Assembly: GCA_000018565.1 (NCBI GenBank)
Contig: CP000875.1
Span: 1,379,199-1,443,198, forward strand
DNA length: 64,000 nt
Origin: Herpetosiphon aurantiacus DSM 785
GTDB taxonomy: Bacteria; Chloroflexota; Chloroflexia; Chloroflexales; Herpetosiphonaceae
Reading direction: 5' to 3'
In this document: in pieces, positions 27,401 through 35,534 of the stretch
How positions within the stretch are numbered: the first letter of the stretch is position 1
Layout of the letters: each line of letters begins with the position of its first letter
The notes under the pieces: model-generated
What the model was told of the DNA's origin: nothing
What the model saw: the letters and a program-made list of their open reading frames with translations, nothing else
Databases searched by the model: none
Program-made: the position numbers and the translations under genes

Positions 27401-30049
27401 GTCCAGCTTTCAATTACTGCTTTGCGGGATCAACAAGGGAATGTCACTGGCTATTTGGGAATTGCCAATGATATTAGTGTCCAAAAGCAACAGGAACAAG
27501 CCTTGCGAGATAGCGAAGTCCGCTATCGTTCCTTGGCTGAGTCCTCGCGTGACGTGGTGTTTATTTTCGACCGCGAACATCGTTTGCAATATATCAATGA
27601 ATTTGCGGCGGGAATCTTCAATCGCACGCCCGCTGAACTGATTGGTTTGCTTGATGAGCAAATGCTTACCCCGGCTACGGTAGAATCGCGACGGGCTGAT
27701 GCCGAGATTATTTTCAGCACTGCCCAAAACCTCAATCGCGAATCGATGTTTATGGTCAATAATGAGGAAACTTGGTTCGACTTCCAATTGCTGCCAATTA
27801 TGGATGATCAAACCAGCAGTCCCGAATTGATTATGAGCGTTGGCCGTAACATTACCGACCGCAAGCGCGATGAACAAGAACGCGAGCGCAACTTGGTTGA
27901 AACTGACCGCCAACGTCGGACGCTACAAGGGATTCTCGAAGCCCTGCCGGTTGGTGTAGTGGTTTACAATGCTGACTTTGAGATGCAGCTTCAAAATCAA
28001 AGTGCCCAATTGATCGTCGGTCAGCCGATTGGCGATGTGAACCCCGATGCAATTGATACAGTTGGTGAAACCTACCAACTTTTTATTCCTGGCACTGAAA
28101 CCGCGTTTGATCCGAACGATATTCCAGTGTTTCGGGCAATTCGCCATGGAGAACATGCCCAAGCTGAATTTGATATTGCCCATCCCGATGGCCGCCGTTT
28201 TACGGTCTTGGCCAGCGGTGCGCCGGTGTTCAACAGCGAAGGCCAAGTTATCAGCGGGATTGCACTCTTGCAAGATATTACTGACCGTAAACTCAATGAG
28301 CAAGAACGTGAACGCCTGCTGCAAGCCACGATCGAGCAAGAACGCTTGCTCAAGGCGATTCTCGATAACATGCCGATTGGGGTTTATGTGGTCAATAGCA
28401 AGGGTGTCAGCCAGATGATCAATCGATCGACGATTGAGATTTTGGGGGTATCTGGCCAAATGGGCGCGGCGGTCTTAGACCAATCCGATTTGCCACGACC
28501 TAAGTTCTTGTATGAGGGTACTGAGAAGGAATTAGATGTCCACGATACTGGTTTGTTCAAAGCGTTATCGACTAAAAAACCATCACGCGAGTTGGTGGAT
28601 GTGATGCGCTTTGATGGCAAACGGGTTTCGGTCGATTCGGTCGCTGTGCCAATGTTCGATGATCAACAACAACTGACTGGCGTTCTTTCGCTGATTCAGG
28701 ATGTCACTGAACAACGCAATGCTCAACGTGAGCGTGAGCAATTATTGAGCCAAGTGGAATATCGGGCACTCGAACTAGAAACGGTGGCTCAGGTCAGTAC
28801 CTCGGCGGCAGGTTTGTTGAATGTGGAAGAACTGCTGCAAACCGTGGTTGATCTGACCAAACATCGTTTCGGTCTCTACCATGCCCACATCTACCTGTAT
28901 AACCCTGAGAGCCAACTCTTAGAATTAGCCTTCGGTGCTGGCGAAATTGGTCGCACCATGGTCAAGGAAGGCCGCACGATTCCATTAGATCGTGAGCAAT
29001 CATTGGTGGCCCAAGCTGGGCGGGCACGGCGCTCGATTATTGAAAATGATGTGCGTTCGAACCCAAGTTTCTTGCCGCACCCGCTTTTGCCCGAAACCCG
29101 TGCTGAAATGGCGACTCCGCTGATTGCTGGTTCGATGCTGCTCGGTGTGCTCGACGTTCAATCCGACCAAAGTAACATCTTTACTGACGATGATCGCAAG
29201 ATTCAAACCACCTTGGCAAGCCAAATTGCGATTGCCTTGCAAAATGCTCGCTTGTTTGCTGAACAAACCGCGACGATGCAGCGCTTGCAAGAGCTAGACC
29301 AACTTAAATCAGCCTTCTTGGCGAATATGTCGCACGAGTTGCGCACACCGCTCAATTCAATCCTTGGCTTTACCGAGGTGATTCTCGAAGGCATCAACGG
29401 GCCAATCAACGACCTGATTCATAATGACTTGAGCATTATTCATCGTAATGGTCGTCACTTGCTCAACTTGATCAACGATATTCTGGATATGGCTAAGATC
29501 GAATCGGGCAAACTCACGCTGTTCCGCGAAACCTTCGATGTGGTTGAAGTGTTGCATGAAGTGGCGAGCACGGTCGGACCATTGGCTACGCAGAAACATC
29601 TGGAGTTGCTGGTCGATATTGAGCCAAATCTCAAATTGCCAGTCTACGCCGACCGTTTCCGAATTCGCCAAGTATTATTGAATATCGTAGGCAATGCCTT
29701 GAAATTTACCGAGCAAGGTTCGGTGACAATAGGCATTGACACAACGCCAACGACCCGTATGATTAAAATCCAAGATACAGGCATTGGGATTCCGCTGGAT
29801 AATCAAGATACGATTTTCATGGAATTCCATCAGGTCGATAATTCGACAACCCGTAAGGCGGGCGGTACGGGCTTAGGCTTGCCAATTAGTCGCCACCTTG
29901 TCGAAATGCACGGCGGCAAACTTTCGATGGTTAGTAGCGGCAATCCTGGTGAAGGCTCACTCTTTACCATTGAATTGCCAATCAACGCCAGCGAAGATGA
30001 AGTTAATCCTAATGCAGCGCCAGCCAATCAACCTATGTCTGTAGAATAA
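24416..30049 (+). CDS. Giant hybrid-sensor histidine kinase with Cache, HAMP, GAF, LOV and PAS domains
   Basis: An 1877-residue membrane sensor kinase. Residues 1-210 have about seven hydrophobic segments. A Cache-like extracytoplasmic domain runs to about 510, a membrane helix lies near 517-540 and HAMP near 545-595. GAF 1 (about 600-760) comes next. A LOV-type PAS (about 765-885) has GKNCRFLQG with the flavin-adduct Cys813, then NYRKDGSLFWNELDINP and FIGVQQD. Three to four further PAS-like domains span about 890-1420, followed by GAF 2 (1450-1615). HisKA has FLANMSHELRTPLNS (His1640), and HATPase_c has VGNALKFTEQG, DTGIGIP and GTGLGLP. It has no receiver of its own. The closely following fusion and receiver genes are plausible partners. 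Expected input is blue light plus extracytoplasmic and GAF ligands. Confidence 0.92.
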   Translation: MASGLTDTALNSIRLKRILRFGIFTMIIGVIMAVPYGLEALRLPSWQNYMSIISIVVAAIGGLCATVSAKKGWLIAGAYSLIVSIAVATFPSQLFIAEFGFMLSILNVFFVLVISIQTLPERHIFPVILGTISLGVIATLLKTFLNIQEVRVSGSQEIYMPLMSIAAIAILLFFVFREFGTLSIRNKILISFVLVTTLPIAIISFITLRSTRDSLTNQANSLILVNATNIANEIDDFVNRNINRVSALSRIPELSEYLLAAEQNTLVPDQDRDTRNLFRAVTTENNDTLSVALLNNRGVVLVDTVPTNVGVNDSGLSYYQDAIRTGQSIISPVTFGNDNLPSIYFSTPVRNPQSQEIIGVLRIRYSASIIQSLVARSNDRAGQNSFGIVLDEYGMRIAQGSELTLLYKIADTLQPDEIKRLQDERRLQNINAENLLVPYPELIGAIKAIVLDPQSNGEVISISSTIPEQDKPGDPDPEGNDIYAYTATKTVPWRILYHQSEATFLAPIRQSERYTTLIVLALLVGISMIAVFAARILTNPIERLTEFVERFRQGDLSTRAPVSSQDEIGQLTTTFNSMSDQLQETLQGLQQRTIALETSNEVSRRLSTILNPNQLVLEVVEQLKNTFNYYHAHIYLVDQQTNEFVMMGGTGQAGRTLLARNHRIPQGRGLVGRAANTKDVVLVPDVSREAGWLANPLLPETKAEIAVPIMLGDEVLGVLDVQNAEVNSLTNDDATLLQSIAAQVAVALENAQSFEEITRTQELLRIRERAITASNDGIVIVDPHQFDMPVVYVNPAFERITGYTPEEIIGKNCRFLQGDDTDQQGLRELRHAVREKRATRVLLRNYRKDGSLFWNELDINPVFDENGELINFIGVQQDVSERVEAQRALQESLGFQKTMVDSASYMIISTTVDGQITSFNRSAEVALGYSAHDMVGKSPAGAFHDQAEVMQHTEALRAKLGYAIEPFEAIVYEAKQGQPSVKEWTYIAQDGRRFPVQLSITALRDQQGNVTGYLGIANDISVQKQQEQALRDSEVRYRSLAESSRDVVFIFDREHRLQYINEFAAGIFNRTPAELIGLLDEQMLTPATVESRRADAEIIFSTAQNLNRESMFMVNNEETWFDFQLLPIMDDQTSSPELIMSVGRNITDRKRDEQERERNLVETDRQRRTLQGILEALPVGVVVYNADFEMQLQNQSAQLIVGQPIGDVNPDAIDTVGETYQLFIPGTETAFDPNDIPVFRAIRHGEHAQAEFDIAHPDGRRFTVLASGAPVFNSEGQVISGIALLQDITDRKLNEQERERLLQATIEQERLLKAILDNMPIGVYVVNSKGVSQMINRSTIEILGVSGQMGAAVLDQSDLPRPKFLYEGTEKELDVHDTGLFKALSTKKPSRELVDVMRFDGKRVSVDSVAVPMFDDQQQLTGVLSLIQDVTEQRNAQREREQLLSQVEYRALELETVAQVSTSAAGLLNVEELLQTVVDLTKHRFGLYHAHIYLYNPESQLLELAFGAGEIGRTMVKEGRTIPLDREQSLVAQAGRARRSIIENDVRSNPSFLPHPLLPETRAEMATPLIAGSMLLGVLDVQSDQSNIFTDDDRKIQTTLASQIAIALQNARLFAEQTATMQRLQELDQLKSAFLANMSHELRTPLNSILGFTEVILEGINGPINDLIHNDLSIIHRNGRHLLNLINDILDMAKIESGKLTLFRETFDVVEVLHEVASTVGPLATQKHLELLVDIEPNLKLPVYADRFRIRQVLLNIVGNALKFTEQGSVTIGIDTTPTTRMIKIQDTGIGIPLDNQDTIFMEFHQVDNSTTRKAGGTGLGLPISRHLVEMHGGKLSMVSSGNPGEGSLFTIELPINASEDEVNPNAAPANQPMSVE

Positions 30050-30095
30050 TGGTTATGCGCATTGTGCTGCGGCATAAGCGCGTGGTAAGGGCGTT

Positions 30096-31733
30096 ATGAC
30101 AGATTTAGTTTGCCAGAACTGTGGCCATATTCAGCCATACACCTTTCGTAGCTCGAATAGCTGTGCCCAATGTGCTAATGATTGGCTTGAGACGCATTAC
30201 GATTATGCCAACTTTTGCGAGTTGGTGCGTAATCAGCAACTGAGCGGCCAGACGTTATGGCGCTATAGTAGCGTTTTGCCGGTGCCGCCACCAGCTGCGC
30301 CAACCCATGTTGGTGGAACGCCCTTGTTGCATGCCCAGCGCTTTGGTGGTTTGTTGGGCTTGCCACGCTTGTATATTAAAGATGAGCGCTATAGCCCAAC
30401 CAATTCGTTTAAAGATCGCCAAGCAGCTTTGGCCGTAGCCGCCTTAGTTTCGAATGATATTCGCGAATGCGTGATTGCCTCGACTGGCAATGCGGCGGTG
30501 GCCTATGCCTCGGCTTGTGCCGCAGTTGGCATCAAACTGTGGGTCTTTATGACCAGCGTGGTGCCAGAAGCAAAATTACGCGAAGCGGCCTTGTTTGGGG
30601 CTGAGGTGATCAAAGTTAGTGGCAATTATGATCAAACTAAGCAGATTGCCGCTGATTTTGCCCAAAACCGCAATATCATCTACGATCGTGGCGCTAACAG
30701 CATTCCGGCGCGGGAAGCCATGAAAACGATCAGCTACGAAATTTGCGAGCAACTTGGCTGGCAAGCGCCCGATTGGTATATTCAGGCAGTTAGTGGTGGC
30801 TTGGGGCCATTAGGGGTTTATCACGGGTTTGCCGAATTGCATGCCATGGGCTTGACCCAGCGCGTACCTCAAACCGCGATTATTCAAGCTGAAGGCTGCT
30901 CACCGATGGTGCAGGCATTTCAGGCTGGCAAATCGGTGGCTGAAAAAGTTGTACCAAATACGCGGATTGCGATTCTTTCAACAGGCGATCCTGGTAAGAT
31001 CTATACGCGGCTTTGGCAACGCATCCAAACATCGGGCGGTACGATGGAAGCCGTCACCGATGAAGAGGCCTTCAGTGCAATGCGCTTATTGGCGCGAACT
31101 GAAGGTATTTCGGTGGAGCCAGCTACGGCTGTGGCATTTGCGGGCCTGCAAAAAATGGTGGCCCAAGGCCAAGTTAACCCTGAAGAATTAATTGTGGTAA
31201 ATTGTACTGGGCACACCTTCCCAGTCGATAAGCATGTGCTGAACGATCAATGGCATATTGATGTACATGTCAGCGATACCCAACAATCAGCGCCCCAAGA
31301 AGGGCTTCAGGTGGCGCTGGAACAATTGAATGAAAAAGCGACAACGGTGTTGTTGATCGACGATAATCCTGATGATGCTCAATTGGTGCAGCGTATTTTA
31401 GAGCGACGCAAAGCCTACCGCGTTTATCGGGCAACCGATGGTGCCGATGGTGTGCAACAAGCAATTCAACGGCTGCCTGATGCTATTGTGATGGATTTAA
31501 TGATGCCAAATATGGATGGGTTTCAGGTGATGAGTACCTTACGCCAACACCCCAAAACCCGTGATATTCCGATTATTGTGGTGAGCGCCAAGGATATTAC
31601 GCCTGATGAGCGCCATCATTTAGCCACCCATACCCGTGCTGTGTATCAAAAAGGCTCACTTTCACCAGTTGCCTTTGTCGAACAGGTTGTGAGTGTCATT
31701 GAACACAAAGAGCGTGATAGTGAGGACCAATGA
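30096..31733 (+). CDS. Threonine-synthase-like PLP enzyme fused to a response-regulator receiver domain
   Basis: A 545-residue two-part protein. Residues 1-395 are a fold-type II PLP enzyme most like threonine synthase. It has a short zinc-ribbon-like start (C6, C9, C23, C26), GGTPLL, Lys106 in PTNSFKDRQ as the PLP Schiff-base residue, ASTGNAAVAYAS, a phosphate-binding SGGLGPLG and ILSTGDPGKIY. Residues about 415-540 are a receiver domain with LLIDDNPDDA, phosphoacceptor Asp467 in VMDLMMPNMDG, VVSAKD and the Lys of YQKGS. All key residues of both halves are kept. Threonine synthase converts O-phosphohomoserine to threonine, but the substrate of this enzyme is unproven. The gene starts 46 bases after the kinase and overlaps the next receiver gene by four bases. 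Confidence 0.9.
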   Translation: MTDLVCQNCGHIQPYTFRSSNSCAQCANDWLETHYDYANFCELVRNQQLSGQTLWRYSSVLPVPPPAAPTHVGGTPLLHAQRFGGLLGLPRLYIKDERYSPTNSFKDRQAALAVAALVSNDIRECVIASTGNAAVAYASACAAVGIKLWVFMTSVVPEAKLREAALFGAEVIKVSGNYDQTKQIAADFAQNRNIIYDRGANSIPAREAMKTISYEICEQLGWQAPDWYIQAVSGGLGPLGVYHGFAELHAMGLTQRVPQTAIIQAEGCSPMVQAFQAGKSVAEKVVPNTRIAILSTGDPGKIYTRLWQRIQTSGGTMEAVTDEEAFSAMRLLARTEGISVEPATAVAFAGLQKMVAQGQVNPEELIVVNCTGHTFPVDKHVLNDQWHIDVHVSDTQQSAPQEGLQVALEQLNEKATTVLLIDDNPDDAQLVQRILERRKAYRVYRATDGADGVQQAIQRLPDAIVMDLMMPNMDGFQVMSTLRQHPKTRDIPIIVVSAKDITPDERHHLATHTRAVYQKGSLSPVAFVEQVVSVIEHKERDSEDQ

Positions 31734-32110
31734 GTACAACCGTTGTCTTATATATCGAAGATAACCCTGATAATATGCTGTTGGTGGAGCGCCTGTTGAT
31801 TGCCCGTGGTTGTCAAATGCTCAAGGCAATCAACGGCTCAACTGGCATCGAGCTGGCTTTGGCGCATAATCCGCAAATTATCTTGTTGGATATTAACTTG
31901 CCCGATATTGATGGCTATGAGGTAGCGCGTCGTCTGCGTGATGCTCCACAAACGGCCACAATTCCGATTGTGGCGGTGACGGCCAACGCGCTCAAGGGCG
32001 ATGCTGAAAAGGCGATTGCGGCCGGCTGTGATGGCTATGTTTCCAAGCCGATCAATTTGCGCGATCTCTGGAATGCTATGTTGCAGTTTATCGAAGCCCC
32101 CTCGACCTAA
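31730..32110 (+). CDS. DivK-like stand-alone receiver protein
   Basis: A 126-residue single receiver domain. LYIEDNPDNMLLVERLL gives the acidic pair, Asp54 in ILLDINLPDIDGYE is the phosphoacceptor, and PIVAVTANALKGD and GYVSKPINLRD provide the Thr and Lys. The ATG overlaps the stop of the PLP-enzyme fusion (ATGA), so the two are translationally coupled. Together with the upstream kinase this is a sensor plus two phosphate acceptors in one unit. The output of a receiver without a DNA-binding domain must be by protein contact. Confidence 0.93.
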   Translation: MSTTVVLYIEDNPDNMLLVERLLIARGCQMLKAINGSTGIELALAHNPQIILLDINLPDIDGYEVARRLRDAPQTATIPIVAVTANALKGDAEKAIAAGCDGYVSKPINLRDLWNAMLQFIEAPST

Positions 32111-32137
32111 ACCTACAATCAACCAAAGATACGATAA

Positions 32138-32167
32138 AGCGCTAGTTGAAGCAATTCAACTAGCGCT
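32138..32167 (+). terminator. Terminator after the kinase/receiver unit
   Basis: A perfect 13-bp stem (agcgctagttgaa / ttcaactagcgct) capped by the stable tetraloop GCAA, followed by atttattt. It lies between the converging receiver genes and can serve both strands. Confidence 0.9.
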
Positions 32168-32199
32168 ATTTATTTAAGTTTGATTATATGGATGAAAGC

Positions 32200-32592
32200 T
32201 TAACCATACCATGGCTTGGATTGATTGGAACCAGTCAGCCAGAGCTTAACCTTCTCCATTAGTGACATAACGTCGAAAGGCTTGCTCACATAATCGGTCC
32301 AATCAGGGGTCATCAATTGCTTGACTTCGCCAGGGCTGCAACTAGCAGTTAATGCCACAATCGGAATATGCGCCAAGCGAGGGTCGGATTTAACGGTGCG
32401 ACAGACTGCCCAGCCATCCATGCGTGGCAAGTTCAAATCAAGCAATATAAGGTCTGGTCGGCTTTTTTGAATGGCTTCCAGAGCTTCAACCCCATCACGA
32501 GCCATCTCGGTTGTATAACCAGACCGTTGGAGCATTATTCCTAAAAGCTGACGGTTGTCAGGCATATCATCAACAACTAAGATGGTTGGCAT
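32200..32592 (-). CDS. Stand-alone response-regulator receiver protein
   Basis: A 130-residue receiver domain. ILVVDDMPDNRQLL gives the acidic pocket, Asp52 in LILLDLNLPRMDG is the phosphoacceptor, and IVALTASCSPGE and DYVSKPFDVMS provide the Thr and Lys. It runs opposite to the kinase unit and converges on its terminator, so it has its own promoter in the 505-base spacer to the right. No output domain. Confidence 0.9.
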   Translation of the reverse strand: MPTILVVDDMPDNRQLLGIMLQRSGYTTEMARDGVEALEAIQKSRPDLILLDLNLPRMDGWAVCRTVKSDPRLAHIPIVALTASCSPGEVKQLMTPDWTDYVSKPFDVMSLMEKVKLWLTGSNQSKPWYG

Positions 32593-32917
32593 ATGGGTAT
32601 CTCCTAAATTTGGGCCTTCTCGTTACTCGTATCCAAACGTACTATAGCGATACAACCTTACTAGCCAATTTACAGGTAGGACTCTTGGTCGATTGTAAGT
32701 TTAGTTGGGCTGGTGGTTGTGATTAATAATCGATTCAGCTTTAATTAGTTAAAGTATATGCAAGTTCGGGCATAAGCGCCATGGTTCCTTGGTCCGTAGC
32801 CGTCGTTTAAGCAATGGGCTAGTTGGGGCGGATACGATCTCACTCCATAGGGTGAAATTGGCCTTAGGCTCGGCTTAACATATAGCTTGTATGCTAGACT
32901 AGGGTCGATTGGGATAT

Positions 32918-33097
32918 TTGCCAATCATCAGGCTGCCTGATATACTCAATGCGTCCTCAGTGTACCGTGGGTTTGCAATCCACGCTGAAAAAACTGCGTG
33001 CATGCATTCCAAAACAAGAGCTAAATTCTGCAAATCAATGAAAGGGAGTACGGTTTGGTGGCGCGTTTAACGTGATCACACCGCCGTAAAATGCAGT
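32918..33097 (+). promoter_or_regulatory. Promoter and about 145-base leader of the nucleotidyltransferase gene
   Basis: TTGCCA (32918-32923) and an extended -10, TGaTATACT (32938-32946), are 17 bases apart. The leader contains a hairpin cgtgg/ccacg (32966-32984), enclosed by tcag/ctga and followed by six A. The left part of the spacer (32593-32917) has no supported gene or recognised RNA. Confidence 0.55.
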
Positions 33098-34087
33098 ATG
33101 AATGTAATTATTCCTACCGCCGGTCTTGGAACCCGCCTACGTCCACATACCCATACCCGTCCAAAGCCGTTGGTTCCGGTTGCAGGCAAAGCCGTAATTG
33201 GCCACCTGCTTGATAAGCTCAAGGTGCTACCACTCGACGACGTGGTGTTTATTACCGGGTATTTGGGTACACAAATTGAGGAATATGTTCGTAAGAACTA
33301 TAACTTCAAGAGCCATTTTGTTGAACAAACTGAGCTAAAAGGCCAAGCCCATGCAATTGCTTTGGCCCGCGAGATGGTCTCTGGCCCAACCTTGATTTTA
33401 TTCGTCGATACGATTTTTGAAGCAAACCTGAATGTTTTGAACCAAACTGATGCCGACGGCGTGATCTATGTAAGCGAAGTTGAAGATCCCTCGCGCTTCG
33501 GGGTGGCATTGCTCGAAGATGGGATTATTACAAAACTGGTGGAAAAACCAAGTACGCCAGTTTCCAATTTGGCCTTGATCGGCGCATACTATGTGCGTGA
33601 AGTCAAAGAATTGTTCGCAGCGATCGATGTGCTGATCGAGCAGAATATTCAAACCAAAGGCGAGTTTTATTTGGCCGATGCACTCCAACTCATGATTAGC
33701 AATGGCACGCGATTTAGTGCCGAAACTGCAACCATGTGGGAAGATTGTGGCACAGCCCCCGCCTTGTTACGCACCAATCGCTATTTATTGCAACACGAAA
33801 CTGGCAACGTCGAACAACGTGATGGCGCGATCATCGTTCCACCAGTCTTTATTGGCGAGAATGTTGAGATTCGCAACTCAATTATTGGGCCATACGTCTC
33901 AGTTGCTGACCATAGCGTGATTGTCGATTCGATTGTGCGCGATTCGATTATCAATCAAGGAGCCAGCATTCAATCATCAACCTTGGAAGGCTCACTTATC
34001 GGTGAAGGAGCGCATATCAAAGGCGAATTCCAACACCTTAACGTCGGTGATTCATCAGTTATTACATTTGGTAGCACGATTCAGTAA
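33098..34087 (+). CDS. Sugar-1-phosphate nucleotidyltransferase
   Basis: A 329-residue cytosolic enzyme activating sugar-1-phosphates as NDP-sugars. IIPTAGLGTRLRPHTHTRPKPLVPVAGK is the nucleotide-binding G-x-G-T-R-L-x-P...K-P signature. LFVDTIFEA stands where D-x-(D/N) metal residues normally lie, and VEKPSTPVSNLALIGAYY follows. The last 90 residues (VFIGENVEIRNSIIGPYVSVADHSVIVDSIVRD...) are left-handed beta-helix hexapeptide repeats, as in RmlA-long, GlmU or GlgC-like proteins. Whether it makes dTDP-, UDP- or GDP-sugar cannot be told. There is no clear SD, so the start is supported mainly by family alignment. The stop overlaps the next start (TAATG). Confidence 0.85.
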   Translation: MNVIIPTAGLGTRLRPHTHTRPKPLVPVAGKAVIGHLLDKLKVLPLDDVVFITGYLGTQIEEYVRKNYNFKSHFVEQTELKGQAHAIALAREMVSGPTLILFVDTIFEANLNVLNQTDADGVIYVSEVEDPSRFGVALLEDGIITKLVEKPSTPVSNLALIGAYYVREVKELFAAIDVLIEQNIQTKGEFYLADALQLMISNGTRFSAETATMWEDCGTAPALLRTNRYLLQHETGNVEQRDGAIIVPPVFIGENVEIRNSIIGPYVSVADHSVIVDSIVRDSIINQGASIQSSTLEGSLIGEGAHIKGEFQHLNVGDSSVITFGSTIQ

Positions 34088-35175
34088 TGCATGATCAAGC
34101 AGGGAACCGGATGTCCCCACCAACCAGTTTGCAGCGTGGCACTGGCTTTCATCATCTGATCGCCGATGAATATCGGTTGATTGCTCAGGTGTTGACCTAT
34201 TGCCACGCCGCTGGTTATGCCATCCCGCCTCTGTTAGTGATTGATTATGTAATTGCGCTCAAAACCAGCCCATTTGTCTTGTTGTTTGGGCCGACTGGGC
34301 AGGGTAAAACTGAATTGGCACGGCTGTTTGCTCAGGCTTTGGTGCATCCCTTTGAAGATCAATATACCTATGTGAACTTAGGGAGCAGCCTGCAAGCACC
34401 CGAAATCCAAGATCGTTTTGGTTGGATGAAATTTGTCGAGACCTTAGAGAACGCCGCTGCTCCGGCCAATGCTGGTCGTTTGTTCTTCTTATGTCTCGAT
34501 AATTTGCGACCCCATGATGTGTATACCTACTTCGCCAATGTTAGCCGTGATGCCGATGGAATTACGCGCTTGGTGATGCGTGGTTATCCACCTGATAAAT
34601 GGCCAGCCTTGCCCAGTAACGTGATTATCACCGGAACACTTGATGCTGAACATCCGGTTGATAGCGATCAAAGTGCCCTTTTAGCCCAAATTAACTGTGT
34701 CTATATGCAGCCGCAATGGTTGCAAAGCAATATTCGCACAGTTAAACGTCAACAACGCATGGCTCCGGTTGGCATGCAACGCTTGTTGCTTGAGCAACAG
34801 TATCGCAGTGATGAGGCTGCCACTGAGCGTTTACACGCCTTGCTCGGCCCGCATCTCGACGATATTTTGCAACCGCCTAGCGAGTTGATGGCAATTTTGT
34901 GGCAAAGTAGTTTGACCTACACCCAGACTTGGCGTAGTACCATGTTGCGGGCTGTGGCAAATAGCTTTACCATAGAGGGGCACGGACTTTTTATTCCATA
35001 TGATGTACTTAACAACGCCCAGTTCGCCTATTCGTTTGTCATGGCACGCCAATTGTTGTTAAGGCTTTGGGGGCAACCGCAGCATAGCGCCGCAATCGAG
35101 GCCTTGTTGCATCGTCAACTTGCCCAACTACCAAGCACAACCTTGGTAGGGTTAACCGACTCTTTGCTCTATTAG
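34087..35175 (+). CDS. AAA-type ATPase of unknown role
   Basis: A 362-residue protein with one P-loop ATPase module. Walker A is LFGPTGQGKTELARLFAQAL (about 68-87). LFFLCLDNLRPHDVYTYFANV is the Walker B, with Asp-Asn in place of the usual Asp-Glu. PSNVIITGTLDAEHP is sensor-1-like. It recalls McrB/MoxR-type AAA proteins, but no nuclease or VWA partner is next to it. The start codon overlaps the stop of the nucleotidyltransferase gene; a second ATG at 34111, preceded by AGGGAA, is possible. The tight coupling to a sugar enzyme gene suggests a shared transcript, not necessarily a shared function. Confidence 0.7.
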   Translation: MHDQAGNRMSPPTSLQRGTGFHHLIADEYRLIAQVLTYCHAAGYAIPPLLVIDYVIALKTSPFVLLFGPTGQGKTELARLFAQALVHPFEDQYTYVNLGSSLQAPEIQDRFGWMKFVETLENAAAPANAGRLFFLCLDNLRPHDVYTYFANVSRDADGITRLVMRGYPPDKWPALPSNVIITGTLDAEHPVDSDQSALLAQINCVYMQPQWLQSNIRTVKRQQRMAPVGMQRLLLEQQYRSDEAATERLHALLGPHLDDILQPPSELMAILWQSSLTYTQTWRSTMLRAVANSFTIEGHGLFIPYDVLNNAQFAYSFVMARQLLLRLWGQPQHSAAIEALLHRQLAQLPSTTLVGLTDSLLY

Positions 35176-35190
35176 GGTAGGAAGCTGCTT

Positions 35191-35430
35191 ATGCCAGTTC
35201 ACAACGATCTTGAAGATACTACCGTGGACATGCTGTTTCGTGATGCATTGAAGCAAGAACTAACACATTCAGCACCAAAAGTGAGCTTACCTCAACGCAT
35301 GAAATCTGCCCCCAGTTATGAGCCACGCCTGCGTGGTGGCGGCCCTGGTGGCCAGCCATGCTCAAGTTTTTATTTGCTATTTTATGTGATGAATTCATCA
35401 CGCGCATCATGGAGCATTATGCCAGCCTAG
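35191..35430 (+). CDS. Small hypothetical protein, possibly frameshifted
   Basis: A 79-residue frame starting 15 bases after the ATPase gene, with TAGGAAG before its ATG. The first 40 residues (DLEDTTVDMLFRDALKQEL...) look like a normal acidic helical protein. After about residue 50 the composition becomes odd. A different frame (35358-35474) then reads MLKFLFAILCDEFITRIMEH and on, as a more protein-like helix. A one-base shift near 35345 would join the two, either as a programmed or sequencing-type frameshift or as two overlapping tiny genes. I do not recognise a family. Confidence 0.45.
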   Translation: MPVHNDLEDTTVDMLFRDALKQELTHSAPKVSLPQRMKSAPSYEPRLRGGGPGGQPCSSFYLLFYVMNSSRASWSIMPA

Positions 35431-35534
35431 GCCTTGCTCAATCAACCAAGCGTTTGAAAGGGGGTGATGGGTGACACTGCAAGTTCTCACGTCGTGTTGG
35501 TTTTCGGACTCTGTGAATTAAGGAGATAGCCTTC

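Noticed and set aside
32593-32917. Structured RNA gene (6S, SRP or riboswitch) in the spacer between a receiver and the nucleotidyltransferase
   Set aside because: I found no consensus of any known RNA family and no convincing long stem.
33039-33075. Short upstream reading frames before the nucleotidyltransferase gene (about 10 codons, with AAAGGGAG nearby)
   Set aside because: Too short to judge and no conserved codon pattern can be checked here. A leader peptide is possible but unsupported.
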